Position numbers and translations under genes: made by a program. Of a stretch of 64,000 nt of DNA, positions 44,477 to 52,967 are shown piece by piece. Source of the stretch: Actinomadura alba (GTDB lineage: Bacteria; Actinomycetota; Actinomycetes; Streptosporangiales; Streptosporangiaceae); assembly GCF_014323705.1 (NCBI RefSeq), contig NZ_JABVEC010000004.1:186001-250000 (forward strand). Reading direction: 5' to 3'. A model generated the notes under the pieces. The model was not told where the DNA came from and made no database searches. It saw nothing but the letters and a program-made list of their open reading frames with translations. The number at the start of each line of letters is the position of its first letter. The first letter of the stretch is position 1.

Positions 44477-45125
44477 CCGGCCCGCCGACCGGCTCGTTGA
44501 CCGGCCCGCCGGTCGGCCCGCTGAGCGGCTCGTTGACCGGCGCGGTCGAGATCACCTGATCGGCCGCCCGCCGCGCCGCGCCGTCGACGAACAGGTCGGC
44601 CCGGGCCCGGGTGCGGTCGGCGGCGAAGTGCGCCTCCTCACGGGCGCTCCACCGGTCCCAGCTCTCCGCGAGGTGCGGCCCGTCCCGCTCCACAGCCCGC
44701 CGGCGGCGCAGTTCTCTCGGGGCGTCGATCCAGATCCGGAACGCGGCCGGCGACCCTCGCCAGGCCGCTCCGACCCCTTCGAGCAGGAGTACGGCTGTGA
44801 CCGGCACCTCCACGCGGTCGCCGGCGGTGCCGAGCCGCCAGTCGTAGCGCCGGTAGGCCGCGGGCCGCCCGTCCTCCAGTGGCCGGAGCACCTCGGCGGC
44901 CAGTGGCGGCCACCACGCCAGGGGATCCCCGTCCCAGGGCACGGGGAAATCGTCCGAGCGCACGACCGGCGCCTCGCCCAGCGACCGCGCCAGCACGTCG
45001 GCGAAGGTCGACTTGCCGCCTCCGCTGGGGCCGTCGATCGCCACGATCCGCACGGGCCCGCACGACGGAGGCAATGCCCGCAGCCGCTCCGCGAGTGCCG
45101 AATATGTCGTGACCTCGCCTGTCAT
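44451..45125 (-). CDS. Uridine kinase-like P-loop NTPase
   Basis: 224 residues. P-loop DGPSGGGKST at 31-40, with RSDDFPVPWDGDPLAWWPP (the acidic lid region) and LLEGVGAAWRG downstream, as in uridine kinase/phosphoribulokinase-like small kinases of actinomycetes. Residues 195-224 form an unusual low-complexity tail of NEPLSGP/NEPVGGP repeats, encoded by repeated GGCTCGTTGACCGGC units. GGGAG site nine bases upstream. The substrate is not known. Confidence 0.75.
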   Translation of the reverse strand: MTGEVTTYSALAERLRALPPSCGPVRIVAIDGPSGGGKSTFADVLARSLGEAPVVRSDDFPVPWDGDPLAWWPPLAAEVLRPLEDGRPAAYRRYDWRLGTAGDRVEVPVTAVLLLEGVGAAWRGSPAAFRIWIDAPRELRRRRAVERDGPHLAESWDRWSAREEAHFAADRTRARADLFVDGAARRAADQVISTAPVNEPLSGPTGGPVNEPVGGPVSGPGPGP

Positions 45126-45243
45126 ACCGGCATACTCCCAAAGGCGACCCGGTGAGCGGTCGCCGCCCGAGACGACCCGCCGAGGTCGTCATGCCTGTGA
45201 CGACCCCGGCCACGGCGCCTCGAACACGGCGCGCCCGGACACG

Positions 45244-46470
45244 ATGGAGCAGCCCTTGCCAGCCCCCGCTTCCACCGTCCGTTTTGACCAGGCACGGGCT
45301 CACGTACTGGGCAAGCAGGGCCTTGCCGGGCCCGGGCGGAGCGGCGTGACCGACGTCGTCACCGCCACCGCCGGCGTCTATGGCACCGCGCCCACCTGCT
45401 ACCTGTCCTGCGCGGCCAGGCTGCCGGACTTCCGGCTCGCCCACCTCGACGAGGAGCTGTACGCGAAGCGCAGCCTGGTCCGGCTCCGCTGCATGCGCGG
45501 CGGCATGAGCTACATCGAGCCGCTGGACCTGCTACCCGTGCTCTTCGCCTGTACGGGGGAGCCGCCGGACAAGACCGTCAAGCGCACCGCCAAATGGACG
45601 GGGTTGACCGAGGCGGAGCTCCTGGTCTTCGCCGACCGTGTCGAGGCCGCGATGGCGGGACAGCCGCCGCTGACCGTACGGCAGATCCGCGAACTGCTCG
45701 GCGCGGACCTTCCGGGCGAGGGGTCCGCGCTGCAGATGACGGTGGCGCTCCTCGGCCGGACCGGCCGGATCGTCCGCTCCGAGGTGCGCGGCTCCTGGCG
45801 CAGCGACAACTACGCCTATGCCCTGTGGGCCGACTGGGTCGGCGCTCCGCTCGAACCCATCGAGCCCGCCGTCGCGCGTGCCGAACTCGCCCGCCGCTAC
45901 CTGCGGGCCTTCGGGCCTGCGACCGCGAACGACCTCAAGTGGTGGACCGGCTGGACCAAGCGCGACACCGTTGCCGCACTGGCGTCACTCGCCGATGAAA
46001 TCGTGACCGTCTCGCTCGACGGCACCGAGGCGTGGGTCGTCGCCGACGAGCTGGAGCGGCTCACGGCGACCGATCCGGACGACGGCCGGTGCGTTCGGTT
46101 GCTGCCGGTCTGGGACGCCTACTTCATGGGCTACGCGACCTCGCCCGCCGGCCGCCTCCGCCAGATCGCCGAGGCCGACTATCCCCGGGTGTACGACAAG
46201 GCCGGCAACGGCACCTCCACGGTCATCGTGGACGGCATGGCAGCGGGCGTGTGGGAGATCGACCACGACGCGGGTACCCTCACGGTCGCGCCCTTCGGCG
46301 CGGCCCTGACCGACCGCTGGTCCGACCTCGAGGCCCAGGTGGAGCGGCTGGCCCGGGCGATCGGCACGGAGCTGCGGCCGGTGCGCGCCCCCGAGCCGGG
46401 CCCCCTCAGCGACGGCCCCCGCAACACCTTCCTGGCCCCCATCTCCCTACGCCGCAGCACCCCGCCGTGA
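45244..46470 (+). CDS. Winged-helix DNA-binding protein, AlkZ/HTH_42 family
   Basis: 408 residues. The pattern (QARAHVLGKQGLAG, YGTAPTCYLSCAARLPDFR, KRSLVRLRCMRGGMSYIEP, and a C-terminal WEIDHDAGTLTVAPF) fits the HTH_42 family that contains AlkZ/YcaQ DNA glycosylases. AlkZ of Streptomyces unhooks azinomycin interstrand crosslinks. The catalytic QxQ motif could not be placed with confidence here, so general DNA binding is the safer call. The last codons CCG CCG TGA belong to a repeat element. Confidence 0.75.
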   Translation: MEQPLPAPASTVRFDQARAHVLGKQGLAGPGRSGVTDVVTATAGVYGTAPTCYLSCAARLPDFRLAHLDEELYAKRSLVRLRCMRGGMSYIEPLDLLPVLFACTGEPPDKTVKRTAKWTGLTEAELLVFADRVEAAMAGQPPLTVRQIRELLGADLPGEGSALQMTVALLGRTGRIVRSEVRGSWRSDNYAYALWADWVGAPLEPIEPAVARAELARRYLRAFGPATANDLKWWTGWTKRDTVAALASLADEIVTVSLDGTEAWVVADELERLTATDPDDGRCVRLLPVWDAYFMGYATSPAGRLRQIAEADYPRVYDKAGNGTSTVIVDGMAAGVWEIDHDAGTLTVAPFGAALTDRWSDLEAQVERLARAIGTELRPVRAPEPGPLSDGPRNTFLAPISLRRSTPP

Positions 46471-46526
46471 TCATGCAGTTGTTCGCGGTCCCGGGCGAGC
46501 CCTTGGTGAACTTCTGCATGATCACG
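46463..46526. repeat. REP-like hairpin repeat, copy B
   Basis: Perfect 13-bp arms CGTGATCATGCAG (46466-46478) and CTGCATGATCACG (46514-46526), with the shared core continuing TTGTTCGCGG. Its left end encodes the Pro-Pro-stop of the upstream gene. Confidence 0.75.
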
Positions 46527-46547
46527 ACCAAGGAGATATCCCTCCGA

Positions 46548-46604
46548 TCGTGATCATGCAGTTGTTCGCGGCGTGTGGGAGGTCCGCCGTGCGAATCACG
46601 GCGG
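46548..46604. repeat. REP-like hairpin repeat, copy C
   Basis: The same core as copy B (CGTGATCATGCAG then TTGTTCGCGG) repeated directly 83 bp later, but the right arm differs; a separate 8-bp hairpin CCGCCGTG/CACGGCGG lies at 46584-46604. Confidence 0.65.
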
Positions 46605-47080
46605 AAGGTGGCCTGCGGCGCCGTCCCCGTCGCGCGCGTTCGCGCGCCGGCGATTTGATGGAATGGGCTGATGGGCACGTGTCCCGAGGTCCACGCACTT
46701 GCCTCACCGCTACGTCCGGGCGCAGAGCGCCGCGTGAACCTACCGCCACGCCTCGGTTCAGAGCGCGGCGTTAGTGCACAGCGCAGCGTGGGCGCACAGC
46801 GGGGCGCGAGAGCGCAGCGCAGCGGGGACGCCCCCGCGATGCTCCGGCGGAATCGGGGCATCCCCGCTCCGTGACAACCGATGTGCCCGTTCGGAAGGCG
46901 ATCGAACGTACCCGCCACGACGATCGGCCCCGGCCCGGCGTCCCGCCTGCCAGGGAGACGTGGGGTTCATCGAGGCCCCGAACGGAGGAAGGCCGGTCCT
47001 TGGTCTCGCCGATGTGCGGGGTCTCACAGTGAGGTCCGACAGGATCGGGACCGTGGCGCTGCGGCGCGGCCGGCGAGCGG
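46605..47080. other. Non-coding stretch with degenerate GC repeats
   Basis: No convincing gene in either strand. Between about 46720 and 46840 runs a degenerate, roughly 18-21-base repeat of GCGCAGCGCAGCG / GCGCACAGCGGGGCG type. The remainder up to the YdeI gene shows no recognised feature. Confidence 0.45.
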
Positions 47081-47680
47081 TCACTCGGTCAGTCCGCGCC
47101 TCTGCGGGTACAGCGTCTCGCCGCGGGCGAGCATGGCGACGAACTCCTCGATACGACGGGTCCGGGTCTCTGGGCGTTTGGCGCTCTCGATCCGATACAG
47201 CACGGCGTACCGGTTCTGGCTCGTGAGGATCTCGAACATGGCGCGCGCCTTGGGCTCCGCGGCCAACGCGGCGGTCAGGTCCGCCGGCACCCGCATCGCG
47301 GCCGCACCGTCGTACGCCGCCTCCCAGCGACCGTCCGCCTTGGCGCGCTCGACCTCGGCCACGCCGGCGGGGTGCATCCGGCCTTCGGCTTCGAGGCGCT
47401 GGATGAGGCCGACATTGCGTTTGGACCACGGACTCCGCATCCGGCGTGGGGTGAAGCGCCGACAGTGGGTGGTCTCGTCCCGGCTCCTCGCCTGGCCGTC
47501 GATCCAGCCGTGGCACAGCGCTTCGTCGAGCGCCTGCGCGTAGGTGAGACTCGTCGGCCGGGTCGTCCCCTTCTTGGCGAGCACCAGCCATACGCCGGCC
47601 GGGGTGTCGTGGTTCTCGCTCAGCCACTCGCGCCACGCGGAGGCGTCGGCGACGGTCAGCTCCAACGGTTCGGTGCTCAT
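47081..47680 (-). CDS. YdeI/OmpD-associated family protein
   Basis: 199 residues. Family motifs: WREWLSENHDTPAGVWLVLAK, EALCHGWIDGQ, RRFTPRRMRSPWSKRNV and GRMHPAGVAEVERAK. Related to YdeI/OmdA proteins, whose biochemical role is poorly defined. A GGGAGA site nine bases upstream supports ATG 47680. Confidence 0.85.
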   Translation of the reverse strand: MSTEPLELTVADASAWREWLSENHDTPAGVWLVLAKKGTTRPTSLTYAQALDEALCHGWIDGQARSRDETTHCRRFTPRRMRSPWSKRNVGLIQRLEAEGRMHPAGVAEVERAKADGRWEAAYDGAAAMRVPADLTAALAAEPKARAMFEILTSQNRYAVLYRIESAKRPETRTRRIEEFVAMLARGETLYPQRRGLTE

Positions 47681-47862
47681 CGGTCACAGTCTCCCGTAAC
47701 ACCGGCGTGTCCGTACACGGGTCTTCCGGGTCACGGCCCCGGTGGGTCGTGGCCGGGCATGACCCGCCGGTCGGTCATGCCCGGCCCTAGGTGCGGTCTC
47801 GGATCGGTCGGTGCTGGACGTGCCCTCGGCGGAGCGGATCCCCAGGTGGGATCGTGAGGGAC

Positions 47863-48393
47863 ATGTGGATCGGAGGGCCGAGGCGGACCGCCATCGCGGC
47901 CATGGTGCTGCCCGCGATCCTGGTCGCGGGGGGATGCGGCACCAGCGGGGACGGCTCCCGCAAAACCACGCCGTCCCCGACCGTACCGTCCAAGACCGGG
48001 CCGCCCGAGTCCCCATCGGCCGGGACCACCCCGGCTCCGGAGCGCTCGGCGGCGGCGTCACCGAGCCCGGCCGAGGGCACGGGCACCGCCGCGTGCTTGC
48101 ACGGGAGGTGCCACGTCGAGGTGTCACGTGGGGCGAGGATCCGGCTCGACGGCCGGTCCGGGCCCACCGAGCTCGCGGTCGTCGGGGTCGACCATGACCA
48201 GGTGAGCATCAAGGCGACCTTCCGTGACGGGACGGGCACCGCGCAGACCGGGCCGGGCTGCAGCCTGGTCTTCCAGCCCAACGGCAGTGGTTCGTACTGC
48301 GGGCAGGAGCCCGAGGTCGAGGGCCGTGGGCTCATCGTGCGGGTGCTGTCCATCAGCGGCGGCACCGCCGTACTCGACCTGTCCACCCGATAG
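47863..48393 (+). CDS. Putative lipoprotein
   Basis: 176 residues. Signal peptide with lipobox LVAGGC (lipidated Cys near 25), then a Ser/Thr/Pro-rich linker of about 50 residues and a compact domain with three cysteines (ACLHGRCHVEVSRG and SYCGQEPE). No family recognised. A GAGGG site is close to the ATG. It is followed by the convergent gluconate permease gene. Confidence 0.7.
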   Translation: MWIGGPRRTAIAAMVLPAILVAGGCGTSGDGSRKTTPSPTVPSKTGPPESPSAGTTPAPERSAAASPSPAEGTGTAACLHGRCHVEVSRGARIRLDGRSGPTELAVVGVDHDQVSIKATFRDGTGTAQTGPGCSLVFQPNGSGSYCGQEPEVEGRGLIVRVLSISGGTAVLDLSTR

Positions 48394-48488
48394 GCACGAG
48401 CCTGTCGGCGAGGTCCGCGATCCGCGAGAAGGAACGACCGGATGCCGCCGGCGGAGCACTACGTCAGCGCCTCCAACCGCACCGCCCC

Positions 48489-48517
48489 GGGTCCGGCCGC
48501 GCTCGGCGGCCGGACCC
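48489..48517. terminator. Terminator between lipoprotein and gntP genes
   Basis: Perfect 12-bp stem GGGTCCGGCCGC/GCGGCCGGACCC with a five-base loop, placed between convergent genes and suited to stop transcription from both sides. Confidence 0.7.
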
Positions 48518-48542
48518 GTACGCCGGCGTCGGCGAGGCCGCG

Positions 48543-49934
48543 TCAGACGAAGATACTGGCGAACAACACGAAGGCCAGGCCGACCACGGAGATGACGGTC
48601 TCCATCACCGACCAGGACTTGATGGTCTGCCCGACGCTCAGGCCGAAGTACTCCTTGACGAGCCAGAAGCCGGCGTCGTTGACGTGGGAGAAGAACAGCG
48701 AACCGGCGCCGATGGCGAGTACGAGCAGTGAGGTCTCACCGGTGCTGAGCCCTGCGACGAGCGGCGCGAGGATGCCGGACGCGGTGACCGTCGCGACCGT
48801 GGCCGAGCCCGTGGCCAGCCGGATCAGCACGGCGACGAGCCAGGCCAGGATGAGCACCGACAGGCCGCTGCCCTCGACCCAGTCGGCGACCACCTTGCCG
48901 ATGCCGGTGTCGATCAGGGTCTGCTTGAAACCGCCGCCGGCCGCGACGATGAGCAGGATGCCCGCGATGGGCGGCAGTGACCGCTCGAGCGACCTGGCGA
49001 GGGTCTGCCGGTCCATCCCGGCGCCGCGGCCGAGGGTGACCATCGCCACGAGCACCGCGATGAGCAGCGCGACCAGCGGGGTGCCCAGCACGTCCAGCGC
49101 TCTGCGGACGGGGTCGCCCTCGTCGGCGAAGATGTCGGCGAGGGCCTTGGCCATCATCAGTACGACCGGCAGCAGGACCGTCGCGAGGGTGACACCGAAG
49201 GCCGGCCGGCGTACGGTCTCGCCGTCCTTGCGATCCGCGTCGTCGTGCGAGGCCGCGAACAGCTCCGGCGCGGGCACGTTCACCCAGCGGGCCGCGTACT
49301 TCGAGAACAGCGGGCCGGCGATGACGACGGTCGGGATTCCGATGAGCACGCCGAGGCCGAGCGTGAGACCGAGGTCGGCCTTGAGCGCGTCGACCGCCAC
49401 CAGGGGGCCGGGGTGCGGGGGCACCAGCCCGTGCATGACCGAGAGGCCGGCGAGCGCCGGGATCCCGACCCGGATGAGCGGCAGCCCTGAGCGGCGGGCG
49501 ACCAGGAAGATGACCGGCATCAGCAGTACGAGGCCGATCTCGAAGAACATCGGGAGCCCGATGAGCGCGCCGACGAGGGCCATGGCCCAGGGCAGCGTGC
49601 GAGGGCTCGACCGGCCGACGATCGTGTCGACGATCTCGTCGGCACCGCCGGAGTCGGCGAGTAGCTTGCCGAACATCGCGCCGAGCGCGATGAGCGTGCC
49701 GACGCTCGCGGCCGTGCTCCCGAATCCCTTGCTGAAGCTCTCGACCGCGTCGGCCATCGGCAGGCCCGCGATGGCGCCGACCGCGAGGGAGCCGATGGTC
49801 AGTCCCAGGAAGGGGTGCAGCTTCAACTGCGTGATCAGCACCACGATCAACGCGATGCCGATGAGCGCCGCCGCGACGAGCCGGCCGCTGGAGGCCTGGC
49901 CCGTCTCGGCGAGCGCGAACAGAGCGGGGCTCAT
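48543..49934 (-). CDS. gntP: Gluconate permease, GntP family
   Basis: 463 residues with about 12-14 hydrophobic segments. GntP signatures are GSLAVGAIAGLPMADAV, SVMHGLVPPHPGPL and FSHVNDAGFWLVKEYF. It imports gluconate or related sugar acids by proton symport. The start (CAGGAG site) is one base after the gluconokinase stop, so the two are co-transcribed, and the FCD regulator is divergent. Confidence 0.92.
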   Translation of the reverse strand: MSPALFALAETGQASSGRLVAAALIGIALIVVLITQLKLHPFLGLTIGSLAVGAIAGLPMADAVESFSKGFGSTAASVGTLIALGAMFGKLLADSGGADEIVDTIVGRSSPRTLPWAMALVGALIGLPMFFEIGLVLLMPVIFLVARRSGLPLIRVGIPALAGLSVMHGLVPPHPGPLVAVDALKADLGLTLGLGVLIGIPTVVIAGPLFSKYAARWVNVPAPELFAASHDDADRKDGETVRRPAFGVTLATVLLPVVLMMAKALADIFADEGDPVRRALDVLGTPLVALLIAVLVAMVTLGRGAGMDRQTLARSLERSLPPIAGILLIVAAGGGFKQTLIDTGIGKVVADWVEGSGLSVLILAWLVAVLIRLATGSATVATVTASGILAPLVAGLSTGETSLLVLAIGAGSLFFSHVNDAGFWLVKEYFGLSVGQTIKSWSVMETVISVVGLAFVLFASIFV

Positions 49935-49935
49935 G

Positions 49936-50538
49936 TCACTCTCCTGGGGGTGCGGGGGTTCCGGAATCGGTTCCGGGCGGGGGGTCGGCTGATGCCGGGG
50001 GCGGCGGCGCCTGGGTCGATCGCGCCGCCAGGAAGGCGTCGACGAGGTCGCCGACGGGTCTGCCGAGATCGAGCACGATGCCGTTCTCGTCGGGCTGGAG
50101 CGGCTCCAGCGTCTGGAACTGCGAGGCGACGAGCGAGGCCGGCATGAAGTGGGTCGCCCGGCCGGCCACCCGGCGCCGTACGACCTCGGGGTCGCCGTGC
50201 AGGTGCAGGAACGTCACCTGCGGCGCCGACTCGCGCAGCACGTCGCGGTAGGCGCGCTTGAGGGCGGAGCAGCCGGCCACGCCGCCGGTCGCCGCGTGCC
50301 CGGCGAGCCACGCACCTATCGCGCGCAGCCATGGCAGCCGGTCGGTGTCGTCCAGCGGCGTTCCGGCCGACATCTTGGCGATGTTGGCGGGGCTGTGGAA
50401 ATCGTCGGCGTCGGCGAACGGCACGCCGAGGCGTTCGGCCAGGGCGCCGCCCACGACGGTCTTGCCCGAGCCGGACACGCCCATGATGACCACCAGCGGA
50501 GGGGCGGCGGCGTCGGGGGATGGGGTGGGGGTGTTCAT
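49936..50538 (-). CDS. gntK: Gluconokinase
   Basis: 200 residues. P-loop GVSGSGKT at 20-27, DADDFHSPANIAKMSAGTPL (substrate site) and LKRAYRDVLR, all typical of GntK. It makes 6-phosphogluconate from gluconate and ATP. The C-terminal 25 residues are Pro-rich and beyond the usual family end. Confidence 0.93.
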   Translation of the reverse strand: MNTPTPSPDAAAPPLVVIMGVSGSGKTVVGGALAERLGVPFADADDFHSPANIAKMSAGTPLDDTDRLPWLRAIGAWLAGHAATGGVAGCSALKRAYRDVLRESAPQVTFLHLHGDPEVVRRRVAGRATHFMPASLVASQFQTLEPLQPDENGIVLDLGRPVGDLVDAFLAARSTQAPPPPASADPPPGTDSGTPAPPGE

Positions 50539-50687
50539 TGCCTGCGACCTCGTGCCTGGGCCTTCTGGAGCGGGTTTCGTCAGTGTTCACCAATTGTCGG
50601 CTTTAAACAAGGATGAAGGCTGAAAAATCAGATCTTTGGCCGCATGCCGGTCGGTTGTCCATGGCTCACGTGGGAGGATCAGGTGCT

Positions 50688-51398
50688 GTGGCGGACAATG
50701 ACCTGACCAGTCCCGGGTTGCATGGCAGCGTGCTCGACGAGCTCGGCGCGCTGATCACCTCGGGCGGCTTCGCGGCCGGTCAGGTGCTGAGGATCGAGCA
50801 GCTCGAGACCCGCTTCGGCGTGTCCAGGTCGGTGATCCGCGAGGCGATCCGGGTCCTCGAATCGATGGGCCTGGTGACCAGCCGCCGCCGTGTCGGGGTG
50901 ACGGTCGCCCCCCGTACGGCATGGAATCTGTTCGACCCGCGGATCATCCGGTGGCGGCTCGACGGCGACGATCGCGACGAGCAGCTGAGATCGCTCAGTG
51001 AGCTGCGGCGCGGCGTCGAGCCGGTGGCGGCGGCCCTCGCCGCGCGGCATGCGACGCCGGAGCAGTGCGGCGCCCTGACCGGCGCGGTCATGCAGATGGC
51101 CGTGCATGGGCGATCAGGGGACCTCGAGGCCTACCTCGTCGCCGACATCCAATTCCACCGCACCCTGCTCGAGGCCTCCGGCAACGAGATGCTGGGCGCG
51201 CTCACCGAAGTCGTCGCCGAGGTACTGACCGGCCGTACACATCACCACCTCATGCCGGCCCGCCCCAAGCCCGAGGCGATCCGGTGGCACGCGGAGGTGG
51301 CGCAGGCGGTTCAGTCGGGCGACGCCGAGGCGGCCGAGCGGGCCATGCGCGACATCGTCGAGGAGGCGACGCGCGCGATGCTGGGCGACGACCAGTGA
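50688..51398 (+). CDS. FadR/GntR-family regulator (FCD domain)
   Basis: 236 residues. Winged helix (LDELGALITSGGFAAGQVLR, FGVSRSVIREAIRVLESMGL) followed by an all-helical FCD ligand domain with the metal-type residues D---H (IQFHRTLLEASGN, WHAEVAQAV). It is divergent from gntK-gntP and probably represses them in the absence of a gluconate-type ligand. GTG 50688 has a GGGAGG site; earlier in-frame starts at 50613 and 50661 would add an unusual extension. Confidence 0.87.
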   Translation: MADNDLTSPGLHGSVLDELGALITSGGFAAGQVLRIEQLETRFGVSRSVIREAIRVLESMGLVTSRRRVGVTVAPRTAWNLFDPRIIRWRLDGDDRDEQLRSLSELRRGVEPVAAALAARHATPEQCGALTGAVMQMAVHGRSGDLEAYLVADIQFHRTLLEASGNEMLGALTEVVAEVLTGRTHHHLMPARPKPEAIRWHAEVAQAVQSGDAEAAERAMRDIVEEATRAMLGDDQ

Positions 51399-51420
51399 CC
51401 GGCGAGACCCCGGCCCGGGT

Positions 51421-52218
51421 TCAGAGGACGTCCTTGCGCCGGTGGGACAGCGAGGGGATCGTCGCGCGTACCGATGCGGTCAGCTCGGGGTCGAGGTCGA
51501 GAACCCGGACCGCCGGAGCCGGACCGAGGTCGGCGAGCGCCACGCCCATGGGATCGACCAGCAGGCTGCGGCCCACGCCGGTGCGCCCGCCGCGCGGCGG
51601 GTCGGTGAGGTCGGGGGCCTTGTCGACGGCCACGACCCACGTGGTGTTCTCGATCGCGCGTGCCCGGACCAGCGTGGTCCAGTGCTCCTCCTTGTAGACG
51701 CCCTGCGCCCACGCGGCGATGACGACCAGTAGTTCGGCCCCGCGATCGACCAGGGCCCTGGCCAGCTCGGGGAACCGGATGTCGTAGCACGTGACGAGCC
51801 CGATCCTGGCGCCGGCCAGCTCGACCACCACCGGCTCGTCGCCCGGCGCGACCGTCTCGGACTCGCGGAACCTGAACGCGTCGAAGAGGTGGAGTTTCCG
51901 GTAGGTCCCGGCGAGTGAGCCGTCGGCGTCGATCGCGACGGCGGTGTTGTGCACCCGTCCGTCGGCGCTCGGCTCGAACACGCCGACGATCATGGCCGTA
52001 CGGTGCTCGCGCGCCGCCCTGCGCAGCTCGGTGACGAACAGGCCGTCGAGAGGCTCGGCCACGGCGGCGAGGTCGTTGCCGAACCGCACCTGTGCCGCCT
52101 CGGGGAACACGGCGAGATCCGCGTCAGCGTCCGCGGCCTGGACCAGCGCCTCGCGGATCCGCTCGAGGTTCTCCTTGGGATCGTCGTTCACCGGGATCTG
52201 ACACATCGCCACCCGCAT
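51421..52218 (-). CDS. Nitrilase-superfamily carbon-nitrogen hydrolase
   Basis: 265 residues. The catalytic triad is visible: Glu40 (FPEA), Lys108 (TYRKLHLFD) and Cys144 (TCYDIRFPEL). The size and RFPEL motif resemble omega-amidase (Nit2) or the NAD/deaminated-glutathione amidase branch. It hydrolyses an amide, possibly a deaminated product of the aminotransferase encoded 750 bp away on the other strand. AGGAG site eight bases before ATG 52218. Confidence 0.88.
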   Translation of the reverse strand: MRVAMCQIPVNDDPKENLERIREALVQAADADADLAVFPEAAQVRFGNDLAAVAEPLDGLFVTELRRAAREHRTAMIVGVFEPSADGRVHNTAVAIDADGSLAGTYRKLHLFDAFRFRESETVAPGDEPVVVELAGARIGLVTCYDIRFPELARALVDRGAELLVVIAAWAQGVYKEEHWTTLVRARAIENTTWVVAVDKAPDLTDPPRGGRTGVGRSLLVDPMGVALADLGPAPAVRVLDLDPELTASVRATIPSLSHRRKDVL

Positions 52219-52301
52219 GGTGCGCACTCCTCTCGCCGACCCCAGTTTCGCACCAGGGGTACGTTATCCGGGACGCCACGTTCTGTTTCTCGGGAGACGC
52301 G

Positions 52302-52850
52302 ATGCCGCGTGGACGCCCGCCCTCGGCGGCGGTGGACCATGCCGTGCGCCGAGCGGTCTTCGAGTTGCTCGAAGAGGTCGGCTACCGGGACGTGAGCGTC
52401 GAGCGGGTGGCCCGGCGCGCGGGCGTGGGCAAGGCGGCCATCTACCGGCGCTGGCGGTCCAAGGCCGATCTCGTCTCCGCGTTCGTCTTCGACGACCTTC
52501 AGCCGCCACCGGACCAGGGGTCGCTGCGCGCGGATCTCACGGTGCTCGCGGGCGACCTGGTCGCCTTCCTCACCGGGCCGGCCGTGTCGCGCGCAATCCT
52601 CGGGCTCACCGCGGATCTGCGCGGCGACCCGGCTCTCGCGGACCGCCTCATCGCCCGGCACCGCCGCTGCCTGACCGTCGTCCTCGACCGCGCGGTGGCC
52701 CGCGGAGAGCTCGCCGAGCCGCCGGACCCGGCGTGGGCGCATGCGCAGCTCCTCGGGCCCGCGTACGCGTGGCTGATGCTGTTCGACGGGGCCGCCGACC
52801 CGGACCTGCCCGCCCGGCTGGCCGCCGATCTGGTCAACGTGCTGCGCTAG
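52302..52850 (+). CDS. TetR-family regulator
   Basis: 182 residues. N-terminal helix-turn-helix VSVERVARRAGVGKAAIYRRW followed by a TetR_C ligand domain (LTADLRGDPALADRLIARHR). A GGGAG site precedes ATG 52302. Divergent from the nitrilase-family gene 83 bp away, which is its likely target. Confidence 0.87.
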   Translation: MPRGRPPSAAVDHAVRRAVFELLEEVGYRDVSVERVARRAGVGKAAIYRRWRSKADLVSAFVFDDLQPPPDQGSLRADLTVLAGDLVAFLTGPAVSRAILGLTADLRGDPALADRLIARHRRCLTVVLDRAVARGELAEPPDPAWAHAQLLGPAYAWLMLFDGAADPDLPARLAADLVNVLR

Positions 52851-52861
52851 CGTCTCAGCGA

Positions 52862-52911
52862 TGTTGATCAAGGATTGTGGTCGCTCTGGGTGCCCGGATG
52901 CTTGATCAACA
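52862..52911. terminator. Inverted repeat after tetR gene
   Basis: Perfect 11-bp arms TGTTGATCAAG and CTTGATCAACA separated by 28 bases, 11 bases after the tetR stop and before the aminotransferase promoter. It may end the tetR transcript or be an independent repeat element. Confidence 0.5.
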
Positions 52912-52955
52912 CGGGCGCCGCAGGTGCGGCCCTTCAGCCGGGCCGATGACCTGGT

Positions 52956-52961
52956 TAGCCT
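52956..52961 (+). promoter_or_regulatory. -10 box of leaderless aminotransferase gene
   Basis: TAGCCT ends six bases before GTG 52968, in the same layout as at the other leaderless genes here. Confidence 0.5.
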
Positions 52962-52967
52962 TGGCGC

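Noticed and set aside
46720..46840. Gene encoding an Ala/Cys/His repeat protein on the minus strand
   Set aside because: The repeat looks like simple GC slippage. No start, ribosome site or downstream domain supports a protein.
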